From NCBI GenBank assembly GCA_947561715.1, contig OX387198.1:620001-684000 (forward strand): a DNA stretch of 64,000 nt, in the 5' to 3' direction. A program made the position numbers and the translations under genes. Positions 9,859 to 21,936 of the stretch are shown here, piece by piece (position 1 is the stretch's first letter; each line of letters starts with the position of its first letter). Source of the DNA: Ascidia mentula. Its lineage: Eukaryota > Chordata > Ascidiacea > Phlebobranchia > Ascidiidae. Below the pieces are notes generated by a model. The model was not told where the DNA came from. It did no database searches and saw nothing but the letters and a program-made list of their open reading frames with translations.

Positions 9859-12544
9859 CTGCAATATTTAATATTTCAGATTAACCATGTTTCATCATTT
9901 CCATATTGAACCTGAACATTTCATACCGACGGGCAAAGGAGTTATGGCGAGATGCAAAACTGAATTTTAATAGTTTATGTTGTCAAGAATTCATCAAAGT
10001 TGTTCATGTGATTTTCTAAATCATGAACAATTCCATAAAACAAGGAAGCGATACCAGAACAAATAAAATCAATTTGATTTGAAGCAATTTGTGCGACGCC
10101 CTTGGGAAGCATTTACTCACAGTTTTTGTTGCGTTTTATAACTACTTACACTTACTTGTGTTTTATAACTACTTACCGCTCTTTGTATAATTGTGAGGAG
10201 ATCCAAACATATGGAGTGACTTTGCAAAGGTGATTTTAAGGTCACGACGCCAGCAAATCACTCTATTTAGTCCCACGGTTGATTGAACATACAAAACGCA
10301 ACGCCCAACGCCGACACCGATCGCCACGATCTTACGGAAATGGCGCAATTGTAAACCATCCAATCGTAAGACGTTTTGCATCACACGAACTGGTATTCAA
10401 TCTTGTTATCTTCACGCATGACCGCGCATGTCTAAACGTTGCGTTATCTTGGTGAAAACAAGTGCATTCGACCGTTACATAAGAAGGACAAGGGACAAAA
10501 TGTTATCTTGCTCCAACCTCAGTAAATTTGGATTGACAAATTTTCAAAATTATTTGCGGGATATTATTTATTTTTACCGATGGTTTTGCTCAAGGCGATC
10601 CCTACAAAATTGATTTCTTTTTTCCGTGGAACGAAACTTCTGTTCTGAACAGTTACGTCGCCTCTAAACGGCTCACGACTTTAGAGTGACGTAAGAGTCT
10701 CATCTAAAAATTGGTTTCCAGGTTGCATCGTTTTGTTGTTTTCTCCTTGCGTATGCCAGTGAGACAGAAAGGACCGATTGCGCAGTTCTGATGCTTGATT
10801 GTGTGCTGTATCATTATCCTGATGAAGCCTAGCTGAACAGCAGGCGAAACGTCGGTAAAAAAAGGAGGAAAGGTTATTAATATAAAAGACATAACTGTAT
10901 ACGAACAAAATGAAACGCCTTGGTGATAGTTTGAGGCCTAATTGGGCGTCGTCATAAACGCCACGTTTTGGTGGAAAACAAATAAAATCAATTTGATTTG
11001 AAGCAATTTGTGCGACGCCCTTGGGAAGCATTTACTCACAGTTTTTGTTGCGTTTTATAACTACTTACACTTACTTGTGTTTTATAACTACTTACCGCTC
11101 TTTGTATAATTGTGAGGAGATCCAAACATATGGAGTGACTTTGCAAAGGTGATTTTAAGGTCACGACGCCAGCAAATCACTCTATTTAGTCCCACGGTTG
11201 ATTGAACATACAAAACGCAACGCCCAACGCCGACACCGATCGCCACGATCTTACGGAAATGGCGCAATTGTAAACCATCCAATCGTAAGACGTTTTGCAT
11301 CACACGAACTGGTATTCAATCTTGTTATCTTCACGCATGACCGCGCATGTCTAAACGTTGCGTTATCTTGGTGAAAACAAGTGCATTCGACCGTTACATA
11401 AGAAGGACAAGGGACAAAATGTTATCTTGCTCCAACCTCAGTAAATTTGGATTGACAAATTTTCAAAATTATTTGCGGGATATTATTTATTTTTACCGAT
11501 GGTTTTGCTCAAGGCGATCCCTACAAAATTGATTTCTTTTTTCCGTGGAACGAAACTTCTGTTCTGAACAGTTACGTCGCCTCTAAACGGCTCACGACTT
11601 TAGAGTGACGTAAGAGTCTCATCTAAAAATTGGTTTCCAGGTTGCATCGTTTTGTTGTTTTCTCCTTGCGTATGCCAGTGAGACAGAAAGGACCGATTGC
11701 GCAGTTCTGATGCTTGATTGTGTGCTGTATCATTATCCTGATGATTCCTAGCTGAACAGCAGGCGAAACGTCGGTCAAAAAAAGTTACGTTTAATTGTAC
11801 AAAGAGGAAAGGTTATTAAAATAAAAGACATAACTGTATACGAACAAAATGAAACGCCTTGGTGATAGTTTGAGGCCTAATTGGGCGTTGTCATAAACGC
11901 CACGTTTTGGTGGAAAACAAGTGCATTCGACCGTGACCTCTGCCGACTTTGCCCAAACGATCTCACCTCGCTCAAATTTTTCAATTGTCAGACTTACGTA
12001 TGACGTCACAAGTGAGATGTGATGCTTGACGTTTGTTGGTCTGCAACATGGATGCCAACCTTTTTCAACCACAAGTCAAAATATCCAAGAGACCACACAA
12101 TATCTGGCAATTTTGTTCCATTCACTGTCCATGTTGTGGATTATCGTTTTTTTTGTGCTGTGATGCATATGGTTACAGGAAAAAGCAGCACCGGGTCAAA
12201 TGCATTAGCCTGAGAGGTCAGATATGTCCCAAAATTGTACCACAAAAAATGTTTTTGATAATTTTGGTGTCTTTTGCAATTCATGACTAAATCGATTGAA
12301 ATCGAAAATTATTTTGAAATGAAATGCAAAGCAGAAGAATAGGATGCTCCAGTGTTGTACAATGGGATTGCGGTTAACCTGAGTCTGTCTCTGTCTCGTG
12401 AATAAAAATACGGCAAAACCTGACCACACTTTTCACAACAAAAAGTTTTCTTCTGCCTTTTATTGAATGCAACTTTATCTGTTCCAACGTTGAAAGCTAC
12501 CAGAATAAAAAACGTCTGATTCAGCACGTTTAAACTGGAAACTG
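9859..12544. repeat. intron-1 remnant plus X blocks 2 and 3, tandem 919-bp duplication
   Basis: 10061-10979 is repeated from 10980 with a period of 919 bp. Each copy starts with about 85 bp of type B intron 1 and continues into X-block sequence. The second copy goes on further, to about 12300, where it joins the usual 3' flank of a B gene. The copies agree over at least 760 bp, then diverge near 11745. No gene is supported. Hammerhead-like hairpins lie at 10819 and 11738. Confidence 0.75.
10819..10853 (+). ncRNA. hammerhead-like core with palindromic stem III (copy)
   Basis: Same arrangement as at 1119: CTGATGA, GCCT/AGGC stem, GAAA, then CGTC with predicted cleavage after C10853. It lies within the 919-bp duplication; the partner copy at 11738 has a mismatched stem II (TTCCT for AGCCT). 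Confidence 0.35.
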
Positions 12545-13213
12545 TTAGATGACAAGGTGAAGGGCTGCAACAGCAAGCAATGCCAACTTAAACAGATCAA
12601 ATCTGACAAAGCCACATGAACCAGTTGTAGTGGTTGTTGTGGTTGTAGTAGTTGTGGTAGTTGAGATGGTTGTAGTAGGTGGGATGGTTGTAGTAGTTGG
12701 GATGGTTAAAGTGCTAGGGTATGTTGCTGTGTTGCACCCATCTGTAGGGATTTACACAAAGAAGACGTTAGTCTGAAACATAATTCGATCTGAAATTAGT
12801 AGCCAGAAATCTGCTGTGAATCTTGATTACCCCACAACGAAACACTAGATATCAACTCTAAAATGAAACATTTTAAAAATGTGCAATTTTGTTTGCACCT
12901 CTTGCACGAGCATGTGGCCATTACTGCATACATGCATGTCTGTCGGGCTTCACGGCCTAACTGCAAATCAGTCATGTGTTAAATTTTGGAGAAAAACACG
13001 CTAAAAAAACGTTTTTGCGGACCTGTGCTGCAAACAGATGTACAGATGCTGAAGAGACAACCTGTCGGTATTAGTGACGATCCACACGATCTGTCGATAC
13101 TGCCTGTATCTGTAACACACAGGAACAAATTTGTATATAAAAGTACTTGATTTCGTCATAAACAGAAAAAAAATTATTGTGCAATTATATGTGGTCAAAA
13201 TAACAATCTTCAT
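12545..13213 (-). pseudogene. type B Ly6 locus with exon 2 deleted (first)
   Basis: E4 12545-12741 and E3 13023-13109 are intact, but a deletion joins intron 2 directly to the middle of exon 1, leaving only its first codons (13191-13213, MKIVILTT). Exon 2, which carries the first five LU cysteines, is missing along with intron 1. Reading through from the remaining ATG gives about 70 residues in the wrong frame for exon 3. Two further copies of the same lesion follow at exactly 1845 and 3690 bp. Confidence 0.8.
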
Positions 13214-14422
13214 GTTTTGAGCTGTTTAAACCACTGTGTATTCCTCCAATGGAAAATAAATCCTAACACTGAATCACATGGAAATCAAACTACAAACCGC
13301 AAGTGTCAAACAAGTTACCTCTCAGATGAACGCTTTTACTTAAACCAGTTGTAATAAACTCCACCCTCCATCCCATTGTAAATTCGCCCCAATAGCTTTT
13401 TATCTGAGTTTCCTTTTTTCCAGCGCACGAAACTTTTGTTTCTACCAATGACGTCACATCCAATTTGTGAACATGTGACATTCTCACCTCTTTCCGTTAA
13501 CTTTTAAGCCGTGTCTAAAATATCTAATTCTTAACTATAACTTGTGGCAATGAATTCTCCAGTAAATATTCAGTATATTTATTTGTACAATTTGTTTCAC
13601 TGAAGTTTATTGCGTGGAAGTCATGAGAAATGATCGTTGTTTGTCGATGTTTTAGTATGTGTTGGAAAAAATCCGCGATACATTTGGCAGATGGGAATGA
13701 ATACAAATTCGAATTAATGAATCAATTATAAGTTGACAGAGTTATTGTCACGCATGGAAGCGTTTGTAGTATTGATGATGGGGCCAAGTGAATTCGACCA
13801 TGTTCGCAGACTTGGTTCAGACTGTGTCGTCATGCTCCAACGCACAGTGGCATTGGGGTTAATTTACGTTAGTCTCTGCCTTGGCTAAAATTGCGTCGAA
13901 ATCTGACCACAATTTTCACAACATAAGTTTTCTACAGAGTTTTATTTTACGTAACCTCAAGTGTTCCAATTTTACAAGCAGCCAGTGTAAAAAGCTTATT
14001 GTAACTTCGTGTTGAAAGTCCATGTTGTGGATTATCTTTTTTTGTACTGTGATGCAAATGTTTACTGGAAAAAGCAGCACTGGGCCAAATTCGTCAGCCT
14101 GAGAGGTCAGATATGTCCCAAAAATGTACCACAAATAAAAATATTTTTGGTAATTTTGGTGTGTTTGGCAATTCATGACTAAATCGAGTGAAGTCGAAAT
14201 TATTTTGAAATGAAATGCAAAGCAGAAGAAATGGATGCTCCAGTGTTGTACAATGGCATTGCGGTTAACCTGAGTCTGTCTCTGCCTGGTGAATAAAATT
14301 ACGGCAAAATCTGACTACAAATTATCACAACATTAAAGTTTCCCACTGCCTTTTATTGAATGCAACTTTATCTTTTCCAACGTGAAAAGCTGCCAGAATA
14401 GAAAAGTTTAAACTGGAAACTG

Positions 14423-15058
14423 TTAGATGATAAGGTGAAAGGCTGCAACAGCAAGCAATGCCAACTTAAACGGATCAAATCTGACGAAACCACATGAACC
14501 AGTTGTAGTGGTTGGGATGGTAGTAGTGGTTGTTGTAGTGGTTGGAATGACTATATTGGTTGGGTATGTTGCCGTGTTGCACCCATCTGTAGGTATTTAC
14601 ACAAAGAAGACGTTATTCTTAAACATAATTCGACCTGAAATTAGTAGCTAGAAATCTGCTGTGAATCTAGATAACCCAACAATGTAACACTAGATAGCAA
14701 TTCTAAAATGAAACATTTTAAAAATGTGCAATTTTGTTAGCACCTCTTGCACGAGCATGTGGCCATTACTGCATACATGCATGTCTGTCGGGCTTCACGG
14801 CCTAACTGCAAATCAGTCATGTGTTAAATTTTGGAGAAAAACACGCTAAAAAAACGTTTTTGCGGACCTGTGCTGCAAACAGATGTACAGATGCTGAAGA
14901 GACAACCTGTCGGTATTAGTGACGATCCACACGATCTGTCGATACTGCCTGTATCTGTAACACACAGGAACAAATTTGTATATAAAAGTACTTGATTTCG
15001 TCATAAACAGAAAAAAAATTATTGTGCAATTATATGTGGTCAAAATAACAATCTTCAT
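14423..15058 (-). pseudogene. type B Ly6 locus with exon 2 deleted (second)
   Basis: E4 14423-14586, E3 14868-14954, E1 remnant 15036-15058. Same deletion as the locus at 12545, but with a shorter stalk (E4 164 nt), the shortest in the array. Part of the 1845-bp tandem repeat. Confidence 0.8.
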
Positions 15059-16267
15059 GTTTTGAGCTGTTTAAACCACTGTGTATTCCTCCAATGGAAA
15101 ATAAATCCTAACACTGAATCACATGGAAATCAAACTACAAACCGCAAGTGTCAAACAAGTTACCTCTCAGATGAACGCTTTTACTTAAACCAGTTGTAAT
15201 AAACTCCACCCTCCATCCCATTGTAAATTCGCCCCAATAGCTTTTTATCTGAGTTTCCTTTTTTCCAGCGCACGAAACTTTTGTTTCTACCAATGACGTC
15301 ACATCCAATTTGTGAACATGTGACATTCTCACCTCTTTCCGTTAACTTTTAAGCCGTGTCTAAAATATCTAATTCTTAACTATAACTTGTGGCAATGAAT
15401 TCTCCAGTAAATATTCAGTATATTTATTTGTACAATTTGTTTCACTGAAGTTTATTGCGTGGAAGTCATGAGAAATGATCGTTGTTTGTCGATGTTTTAG
15501 TATGTGTTGGAAAAAATCCGCGATACATTTGGCAGATGGGAATGAATACAAATTCGAATTAATGAATCAATTATAAGTTGACAGAGTTATTGTCACGCAT
15601 GGAAGCGTTTGTAGTATTGATGATGGGGCCAAGTGAATTCGACCATGTTCGCAGACTTGGTTCAGACTGTGTCGTCATGCTCCAACGCACAGTGGCATTG
15701 GGGTTAATTTACGTTAGTCTCTGCCTTGGCTAAAATTGCGTCGAAATCTGACCACAATTTTCACAACATAAGTTTTCTACAGAGTTTTATTTTACGTAAC
15801 CTCAAGTGTTCCAATTTTACAAGCAGCCAGTGTAAAAAGCTTATTGTAACTTCGTGTTGAAAGTCCATGTTGTGGATTATCTTTTTTTGTACTGTGATGC
15901 AAATGTTTACTGGAAAAAGCAGCACTGGGCCAAATTCGTCAGCCTGAGAGGTCAGATATGTCCCAAAAATGTACCACAAATAAAAATATTTTTGGTAATT
16001 TTGGTGTGTTTGGCAATTCATGACTAAATCGAGTGAAGTCGAAATTATTTTGAAATGAAATGCAAAGCAGAAGAAATGGATGCTCCAGTGTTGTACAATG
16101 GCATTGCGGTTAACCTGAGTCTGTCTCTGCCTGGTGAATAAAATTACGGCAAAATCTGACTACAAATTATCACAACATTAAAGTTTCCCACTGCCTTTTA
16201 TTGAATGCAACTTTATCTTTTCCAACGTGAAAAGCTGCCAGAATAGAAAAGTTTAAACTGGAAACTG

Positions 16268-16903
16268 TTAGATGATAAGGTGAAAGGCTGCAACAGCAAG
16301 CAATGCCAACTTAAACGGATCAAATCTGACGAAACCACATGAACCAGTTGTAGTGGTTGGGATGGTAGTAGTGGTTGTTGTAGTGGTTGGAATGACTATA
16401 TTGGTTGGGTATGTTGCCGTGTTGCACCCATCTGTAGGTATTTACACAAAGAAGACGTTATTCTTAAACATAATTCGACCTGAAATTAGTAGCTAGAAAT
16501 CTGCTGTGAATCTAGATAACCCAACAATGTAACACTAGATAGCAATTCTAAAATGAAACATTTTAAAAATGTGCAATTTTGTTAGCACCTCTTGCACGAG
16601 CATGTGGCCATTACTGCATACATGCATGTCTGTCGGGCTTCACGGCCTAACTGCAAATCAGTCATGTGTTAAATTTTGGAGAAAAACACGCTAAAAAAAC
16701 GTTTTTGCGGACCTGTGCTGCAAACAGATGTACAGATGCTGAAGAGACAACCTGTCGGTATTAGTGACGATCCACACGATCTGTCGATACTGCCTGTATC
16801 TGTAACACACAGGAACAAATTTGTATATAAAAGTACTTGATTTCGTCATAAACAGAAAAAAAATTATTGTGCAATTATATGTGGTCAAAATAACAATCTT
16901 CAT
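16268..16903 (-). pseudogene. type B Ly6 locus with exon 2 deleted (third)
   Basis: E4 16268-16431, E3 16713-16799, E1 remnant 16881-16903. Apparently identical to the second copy. Part of the 1845-bp tandem repeat. Confidence 0.8.
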
Positions 16904-18112
16904 GTTTTGAGCTGTTTAAACCACTGTGTATTCCTCCAATGGAAAATAAATCCTAACACTGAATCACATGGAAATCAAACTACAAACCGCAAGTGTCAAA
17001 CAAGTTACCTCTCAGATGAACGCTTTTACTTAAACCAGTTGTAATAAACTCCACCCTCCATCCCATTGTAAATTCGCCCCAATAGCTTTTTATCTGAGTT
17101 TCCTTTTTTCCAGCGCACGAAACTTTTGTTTCTACCAATGACGTCACATCCAATTTGTGAACATGTGACATTCTCACCTCTTTCCGTTAACTTTTAAGCC
17201 GTGTCTAAAATATCTAATTCTTAACTATAACTTGTGGCAATGAATTCTCCAGTAAATATTCAGTATATTTATTTGTACAATTTGTTTCACTGAAGTTTAT
17301 TGCGTGGAAGTCATGAGAAATGATCGTTGTTTGTCGATGTTTTAGTATGTGTTGGAAAAAATCCGCGATACATTTGGCAGATGGGAATGAATACAAATTC
17401 GAATTAATGAATCAATTATAAGTTGACAGAGTTATTGTCACGCATGGAAGCGTTTGTAGTATTGATGATGGGGCCAAGTGAATTCGACCATGTTCGCAGA
17501 CTTGGTTCAGACTGTGTCGTCATGCTCCAACGCACAGTGGCATTGGGGTTAATTTACGTTAGTCTCTGCCTTGGCTAAAATTGCGTCGAAATCTGACCAC
17601 AATTTTCACAACATAAGTTTTCTACAGAGTTTTATTTTACGTAACCTCAAGTGTTCCAATTTTACAAGCAGCCAGTGTAAAAAGCTTATTGTAACTTCGT
17701 GTTGAAAGTCCATGTTGTGGATTATCTTTTTTTGTACTGTGATGCAAATGTTTACTGGAAAAAGCAGCACTGGGCCAAATTCGTCAGCCTGAGAGGTCAG
17801 ATATGTCCCAAAAATGTACCACAAATAAAAATATTTTTGGTAATTTTGGTGTGTTTGGCAATTCATGACTAAATCGAGTGAAGTCGAAATTATTTTGAAA
17901 TGAAATGCAAAGCAGAAGAAATGGATGCTCCAGTGTTGTACAATGGCATTGCGGTTAACCTGAGTCTGTCTCTGCCTGGTGAATAAAATTACGGCAAAAT
18001 CTGACTACAAATTATCACAACATTAAAGTTTCCCACTGCCTTTTATTGAATGCAACTTTATCTTTTCCAACGTGAAAAGCTGCCAGAATAGAAAAGTTTA
18101 AACTGGAAACTG

Positions 18113-19213
18113 TTAGATGATAAGGTGAAAGGCTGCAACAGCAAGCAATGCCAACTTAAACGGATCAAATCTGACGAAACCACATGAACCAGTTGTAGTG
18201 GTTGGGATGGTAGTAGTGGTTGTTGTAGTGGTTGGAATGACTATATTGGTTGGGTATGTTGCCGTGTTGCACCCATCTGTAGGTATTTACACAAAGAAGA
18301 CGTTATTCTTAAACATAATTCGACCTGAAATTAGTAGCTAGAAATCTGCTGTGAATCTAGATAACCCAACAATGTAACACTAGATAGCAATTCTAAAATG
18401 AAACATGTTAAAAATGTGCAATTTTGTTTGCACCTCTTACACGAGCATGTGGCCATTACTGCATACATACATGTCTGTCGGGCTTCACGGCCTAACTGCA
18501 AATCAGTCATGTGGTAAATTTTGGAGAAACAAACGGTTTTGCGGACCTGTGCTGCAAACAGATGTACAGACGCTGAAGAGACAACCTGTCGGTATTAGCG
18601 ACGATCCACACGATCTGGCGATACTTCCTGTATCTGTAACACACAGGAACAAATTTGTATATAAAAGTACTTGATTTCGTCATTAAAAGAAAAAAATTAT
18701 TTTGCATTTATTGATGATCTGCGTATACGAACAATTACCTTCGTGTAAAACGGTCACACAAGCATTAAACAACCAGAAGCATGAGACCAAATGATCTTCA
18801 GACACTTGTGGACCCAAACAACCAGATCCAGGTGTTACAAACGAGTTGTGCAAACAAACATAACAGTCGATGGCTTCACCTGCAATATTTAATATTTCAG
18901 ATTAACCATGTTTCATCATTTCCATATTGAACCTGAACATTTGATGTCGACGGGCAAAGGAGTTATGGCGAAATGCAAAATTGCATTTTAATAGTTTATG
19001 CCATGAATTTATCAAAGTTATTTAGGTGACTTTCTAAATCACGATCATTTCCATAAAATAAGGGAGCGATACAAGAACAAATAAAACAAATTTGAAGCAA
19101 TCTGTACGGCGCCCTTGAGAAGCATTTACACACAGTGTTTGTTGTGTTTTATAATGCAACGACTTACATTTTGTAAACATAGAGAGGACGATGGCCAAAA
19201 TAACAATCTTCAT
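18113..19213 (-). CDS. Ly6/uPAR-like GPI-anchored protein, type B, gene 9 (intact, short stalk)
   Basis: E1 19168-19213, E2 18739-18879, E3 18547-18633, E4 18113-18276; 145 aa, the shortest intact B protein. The signal peptide is MKIVILAIVLSMFTK, as in gene 1, and E2 differs from gene 1 at few sites (NSFVTPGSGC, WLFNAC). The stalk is reduced to one TTTTIP-like unit plus a Thr run. E4 belongs to the last 1845-bp repeat copy while E1-E3 resemble genes 1, 11 and 13, so the gene itself spans a duplication border. TGACGTCA lies 198 bp upstream of the ATG (19411-19418). Confidence 0.85.
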
Positions 19214-19535
19214 GTTTCGAGTTATTTAAACCACTGTGTATTCCTCCAATGGAAAATAAATCCTAACACTGAATCACACGGAAATCAAACTACAAACCGC
19301 AAGCATCAAACAAGCAACCTCTCAGATAAACGCATTTACTTAAACCAGTTGTAATGAACTCCAACCTCCATCCCCTTTTTTCTAGCGGACGAAACTTTTG
19401 TTTCTACCAATGACGTCATATCCAATTTGTGAACATGTGACATTCTCACCTCTTTCCGTTAACTTTTAAGCCGTGTCTAAAATATCTAGTTCTTAACTAT
19501 AATTTGTAGAAATGAATTCTCCAGTAAATATTCAG

Positions 19536-19752
19536 TAAATATTAAATATTCTATTTGAATAAGTTTTGGTAAATGGAGAAACTGATGATGCCGTTTTAGG
19601 CGAAATATATTTTTCTCTAAATAAATCGATCTGAGCTGTCTGAAGATTGCTGTGTTTGGATTTTAATACATTATTATTGATACGGTGTGCGATCGACAGC
19701 CTGCCAGGGGCCTTTGGTTTTTTTGATCCAGATTTGATTTACTAATCACATT
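19536..19752. mobile_element. 217-bp insertion with 12-bp target duplication
   Basis: GTAAATATTCAG occurs at 19524-19535 and again at 19753-19764, flanking 217 bp absent from every sister spacer (compare 3365 or 23380, where CAGTAAATATTCAG continues directly into TATATTTA). The insert contains a hammerhead-like core (19582-19609). The long target duplication fits target-primed or similar retro-insertion, so a short non-autonomous retroelement is likely. No coding capacity. Confidence 0.75.
19575..19618 (+). ncRNA. hammerhead-like core in the inserted element
   Basis: GGAGAAA, CTGATGA (19582-19588), GCC/GGC stem II, GAAA (19602-19605), a self-complementary AUAU as stem III, and TTTTTCTCT able to pair with the first strand as stem I. 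One extra T precedes stem II. The short stem III would require dimer formation. Confidence 0.35.
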
Positions 19753-19764
19753 GTAAATATTCAG

Positions 19765-20218
19765 TATATTTTTTTGTATAATTTGTTTCACTGAAGTTTA
19801 TTGCATGGAAGTCATGAGAAATGCTCGTTGTTTGTCGATATTATATTATGTGTTGGCATAAATCCGCGATACATTTGGCAGATTGGAATGAATACAAATT
19901 CGAATTAATGAATCAATGATAAGTTGACAGAGTTATTGTCACGCATGGAAACGTTCGTAGTATTGATGATGGAGCTAAGCGCATCCGATCATGTTCGCAA
20001 ACTTGGTTCAGACTGTGTCGTCATGCTCCAACGCACAGTGACATTGGGGTAAATCTACGTTAGTCTCTGCCTTGGCTAAAATTCCGGCAAAATCTGACCA
20101 CAATTTTCACAACATAAGTTTTCTACAGAGTTTTATTGAACGTAACCTCAAGTGTTCCAATGTTACAATCAGCCAGTTTAAAAATCTTCTTGTGCCTTCG
20201 TGTTGAAAGTAGGAATGA
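19765..20218. other. spacer before type A gene 10
   Basis: Typical array spacer with GTCACGCATGG near 19940 and the 3' flank of the A gene (AATAAA as tttatt near 20131). No gene seen. Confidence 0.5.
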
Positions 20219-21579
20219 TTACAACACAAGGAGAAGAGCTGCTACAGCAAGCAATGCCAACTTGTATGGATCAAATCTGGAGGAATTTGCTGCGTTGCAT
20301 CCGTCTGTAGGGGTTAATACGACAGAATAATTTATTGGAAAAAACATATTCGAAAAAAGGTTTTATCACTAAAATTAAACCGAACTGAAATAATTGTTTA
20401 ACAAATAAAGAAACAATTTGCAAAGAAAATCCTTAGAAAGAGAAATCAAAAGTTTGACAACCCGTTTATAAAAATGCGGATTTTTAAAAATAGTTTTTTT
20501 TTGTAGAGTTTTATTCCCAAAAATTCATATCCATGAGCATCAGCGAGCTTGAATTGTACGAAGGAAGTTTGCTACGCACACTGTGCTTAGCTGTTTACCA
20601 CCCTATATTCCATAACCCTTACGAATACTTTCTTGGTGTTTCCCTTCAACTCATGGAGGCACAAAACCGCACGCGATGTAATTCAACCCCCTCCCCCCCC
20701 CCCCCCCCCAGCAGAGCGGGAAATTCCACCCAGCCGTGAAAATTCTTCCGCGCTACTTAAACTAGTTTTATTTGGAATATTGCATTAAGTATCGACTCTA
20801 TATAAAATGGACAGACACGTGGTCACATAAACTTTTATGTTGAACAAAATGCTGACATAGGTCTAAGAACAAATTTGCTTGTAAACCTAATTGTAATTTT
20901 AAACACAACTAACCGGTCGTACAGATGGATGTGCAAACGTTGTTGACGCCTGATGCCCTGCAACCTGACTGTGAGCTTGAATAGCCACAGAGTCGATAGA
21001 CTGAAGTAAGTCTGTCTGAAAAGGTTTAATTTTTGTTACAAGAACTTTAAACCAACTTGCCTAATTTTATTTAGTGTTTTATTCATATAAAACTTTTTAA
21101 ATATTTACAATTACAAAAAATTCATAAATGGGAATGGCTCTTCTGGCACTTAAGTTACGAAAGTGTTTATTGTAACCAACGTTTCGTCCACCATCCGGCG
21201 AGACTTTCTCAGGGTTATGTCCAAAAAAAAGCAGAACAAAAAATTAGTTGTTAATTTTTAACTTACGTTGGTAGGTTGTAACTTTCAAACATGCATCCTC
21301 ATCATTTGGGCATGGGTTCAAGTTCAGGCCTTCTTCAACTTGGAAACCCGGTGAATTGAGGTTATCAGAAGAGAAGAAGTACTGGTAACAATCAAGAGCA
21401 TGACCTGCAAAAAACAAACATAAAACATCAACAAATATAATCGACTTGGTTTCAAGCAACAGTTACACCATAACTGTACTGACGAGACATATCTGAAACT
21501 CTTCTTGCTACATAATCCACAAAGTCAACTTACATTGCATCAAAGTGGACAGAAGTGTGACCACAAAAATAATCTTCAT
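20219..21579 (-). CDS. Ly6/uPAR-like GPI-anchored protein, type A, gene 10 (intact)
   Basis: E1 21534-21579, E2 21267-21404, E3 20914-21000, E4 20219-20304; 118 aa. Signal peptide MKIIFVVTLLSTLMQ. The LU domain starts HALDCYQYFFSSDNLN and has eight cysteines: the second and third of the usual ten are replaced, matching loss of the C2-C3 disulfide. It ends VCTSICTT-D-GCN. There is no Thr stalk; exon 4 goes straight to NSSRFDPYKL and a hydrophobic tail, with an NSS glycosylation site near the likely GPI attachment site. Intron 3 contains a 17-base C tract (20693-20709). Only about 130 bp of A-type upstream sequence remain before the junction with the 3' flank of gene 11. Confidence 0.85.
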
Positions 21580-21936
21580 GTTTTCAGCAGCTCAACAAAT
21601 GTCAGTAGCGCGAAGTTAAGTTGTCTTCCAGCAATACCGGTTCCAATTTCAGCCCTTCAATCCTAAAGAACTAAAAAAAACTAAAATATTGTTGTCAAAA
21701 ATCTCGCCAAACAAATTTTTGAAATGAAATGCAACGCAGAAGAAATGGATGCTCCAGTGTTGTACAATGGCATTGCAGTTAACCTAAGTCTGTCTCTGCC
21801 TGGTGAATAAAATTACGGCAAAACCTGACTACAAATTGTCACAACAAAAAAGTTTCCCAATGCCTTTTATTGAATGCAACTTTATCTGTTCCAGCCTGAG
21901 AAGCTGCCAGAATAGAAAAGTTTAAACTGGAAACTG

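Larger units (their letters stand above)
12892..18397. repeat. three tandem copies of an 1845-bp unit
   Basis: Units run about 12892-14736, 14737-16581 and 16582-18397. Each holds E3, a truncated E1, the spacer with its TGACGTCA module, and an E4 with a short stalk. Exon positions recur at exactly 1845 bp and I see no differences between copies by eye. The outer borders are marked by single-base changes (GTTTGCACC/GTTAGCACC at the left, CATTTTAAA/CATGTTAAA at the right). The E4 of the third copy serves the intact gene at 18113-19213. Such identity means a very recent event or an assembly artefact. Confidence 0.85.

Noticed and set aside
13001..13213. 70-codon minus-strand frame starting MKIVILTT at 13213, 15058 and 16903
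   Set aside because: Product of the exon 2 deletion: an exon 1 start joined to intron 2 and out-of-frame exon 3.
12892..18397. Satellite or CRISPR-like array reading of the regular repeats
   Set aside because: The units are 1845 bp gene segments in a eukaryotic context without short repeat-spacer structure.
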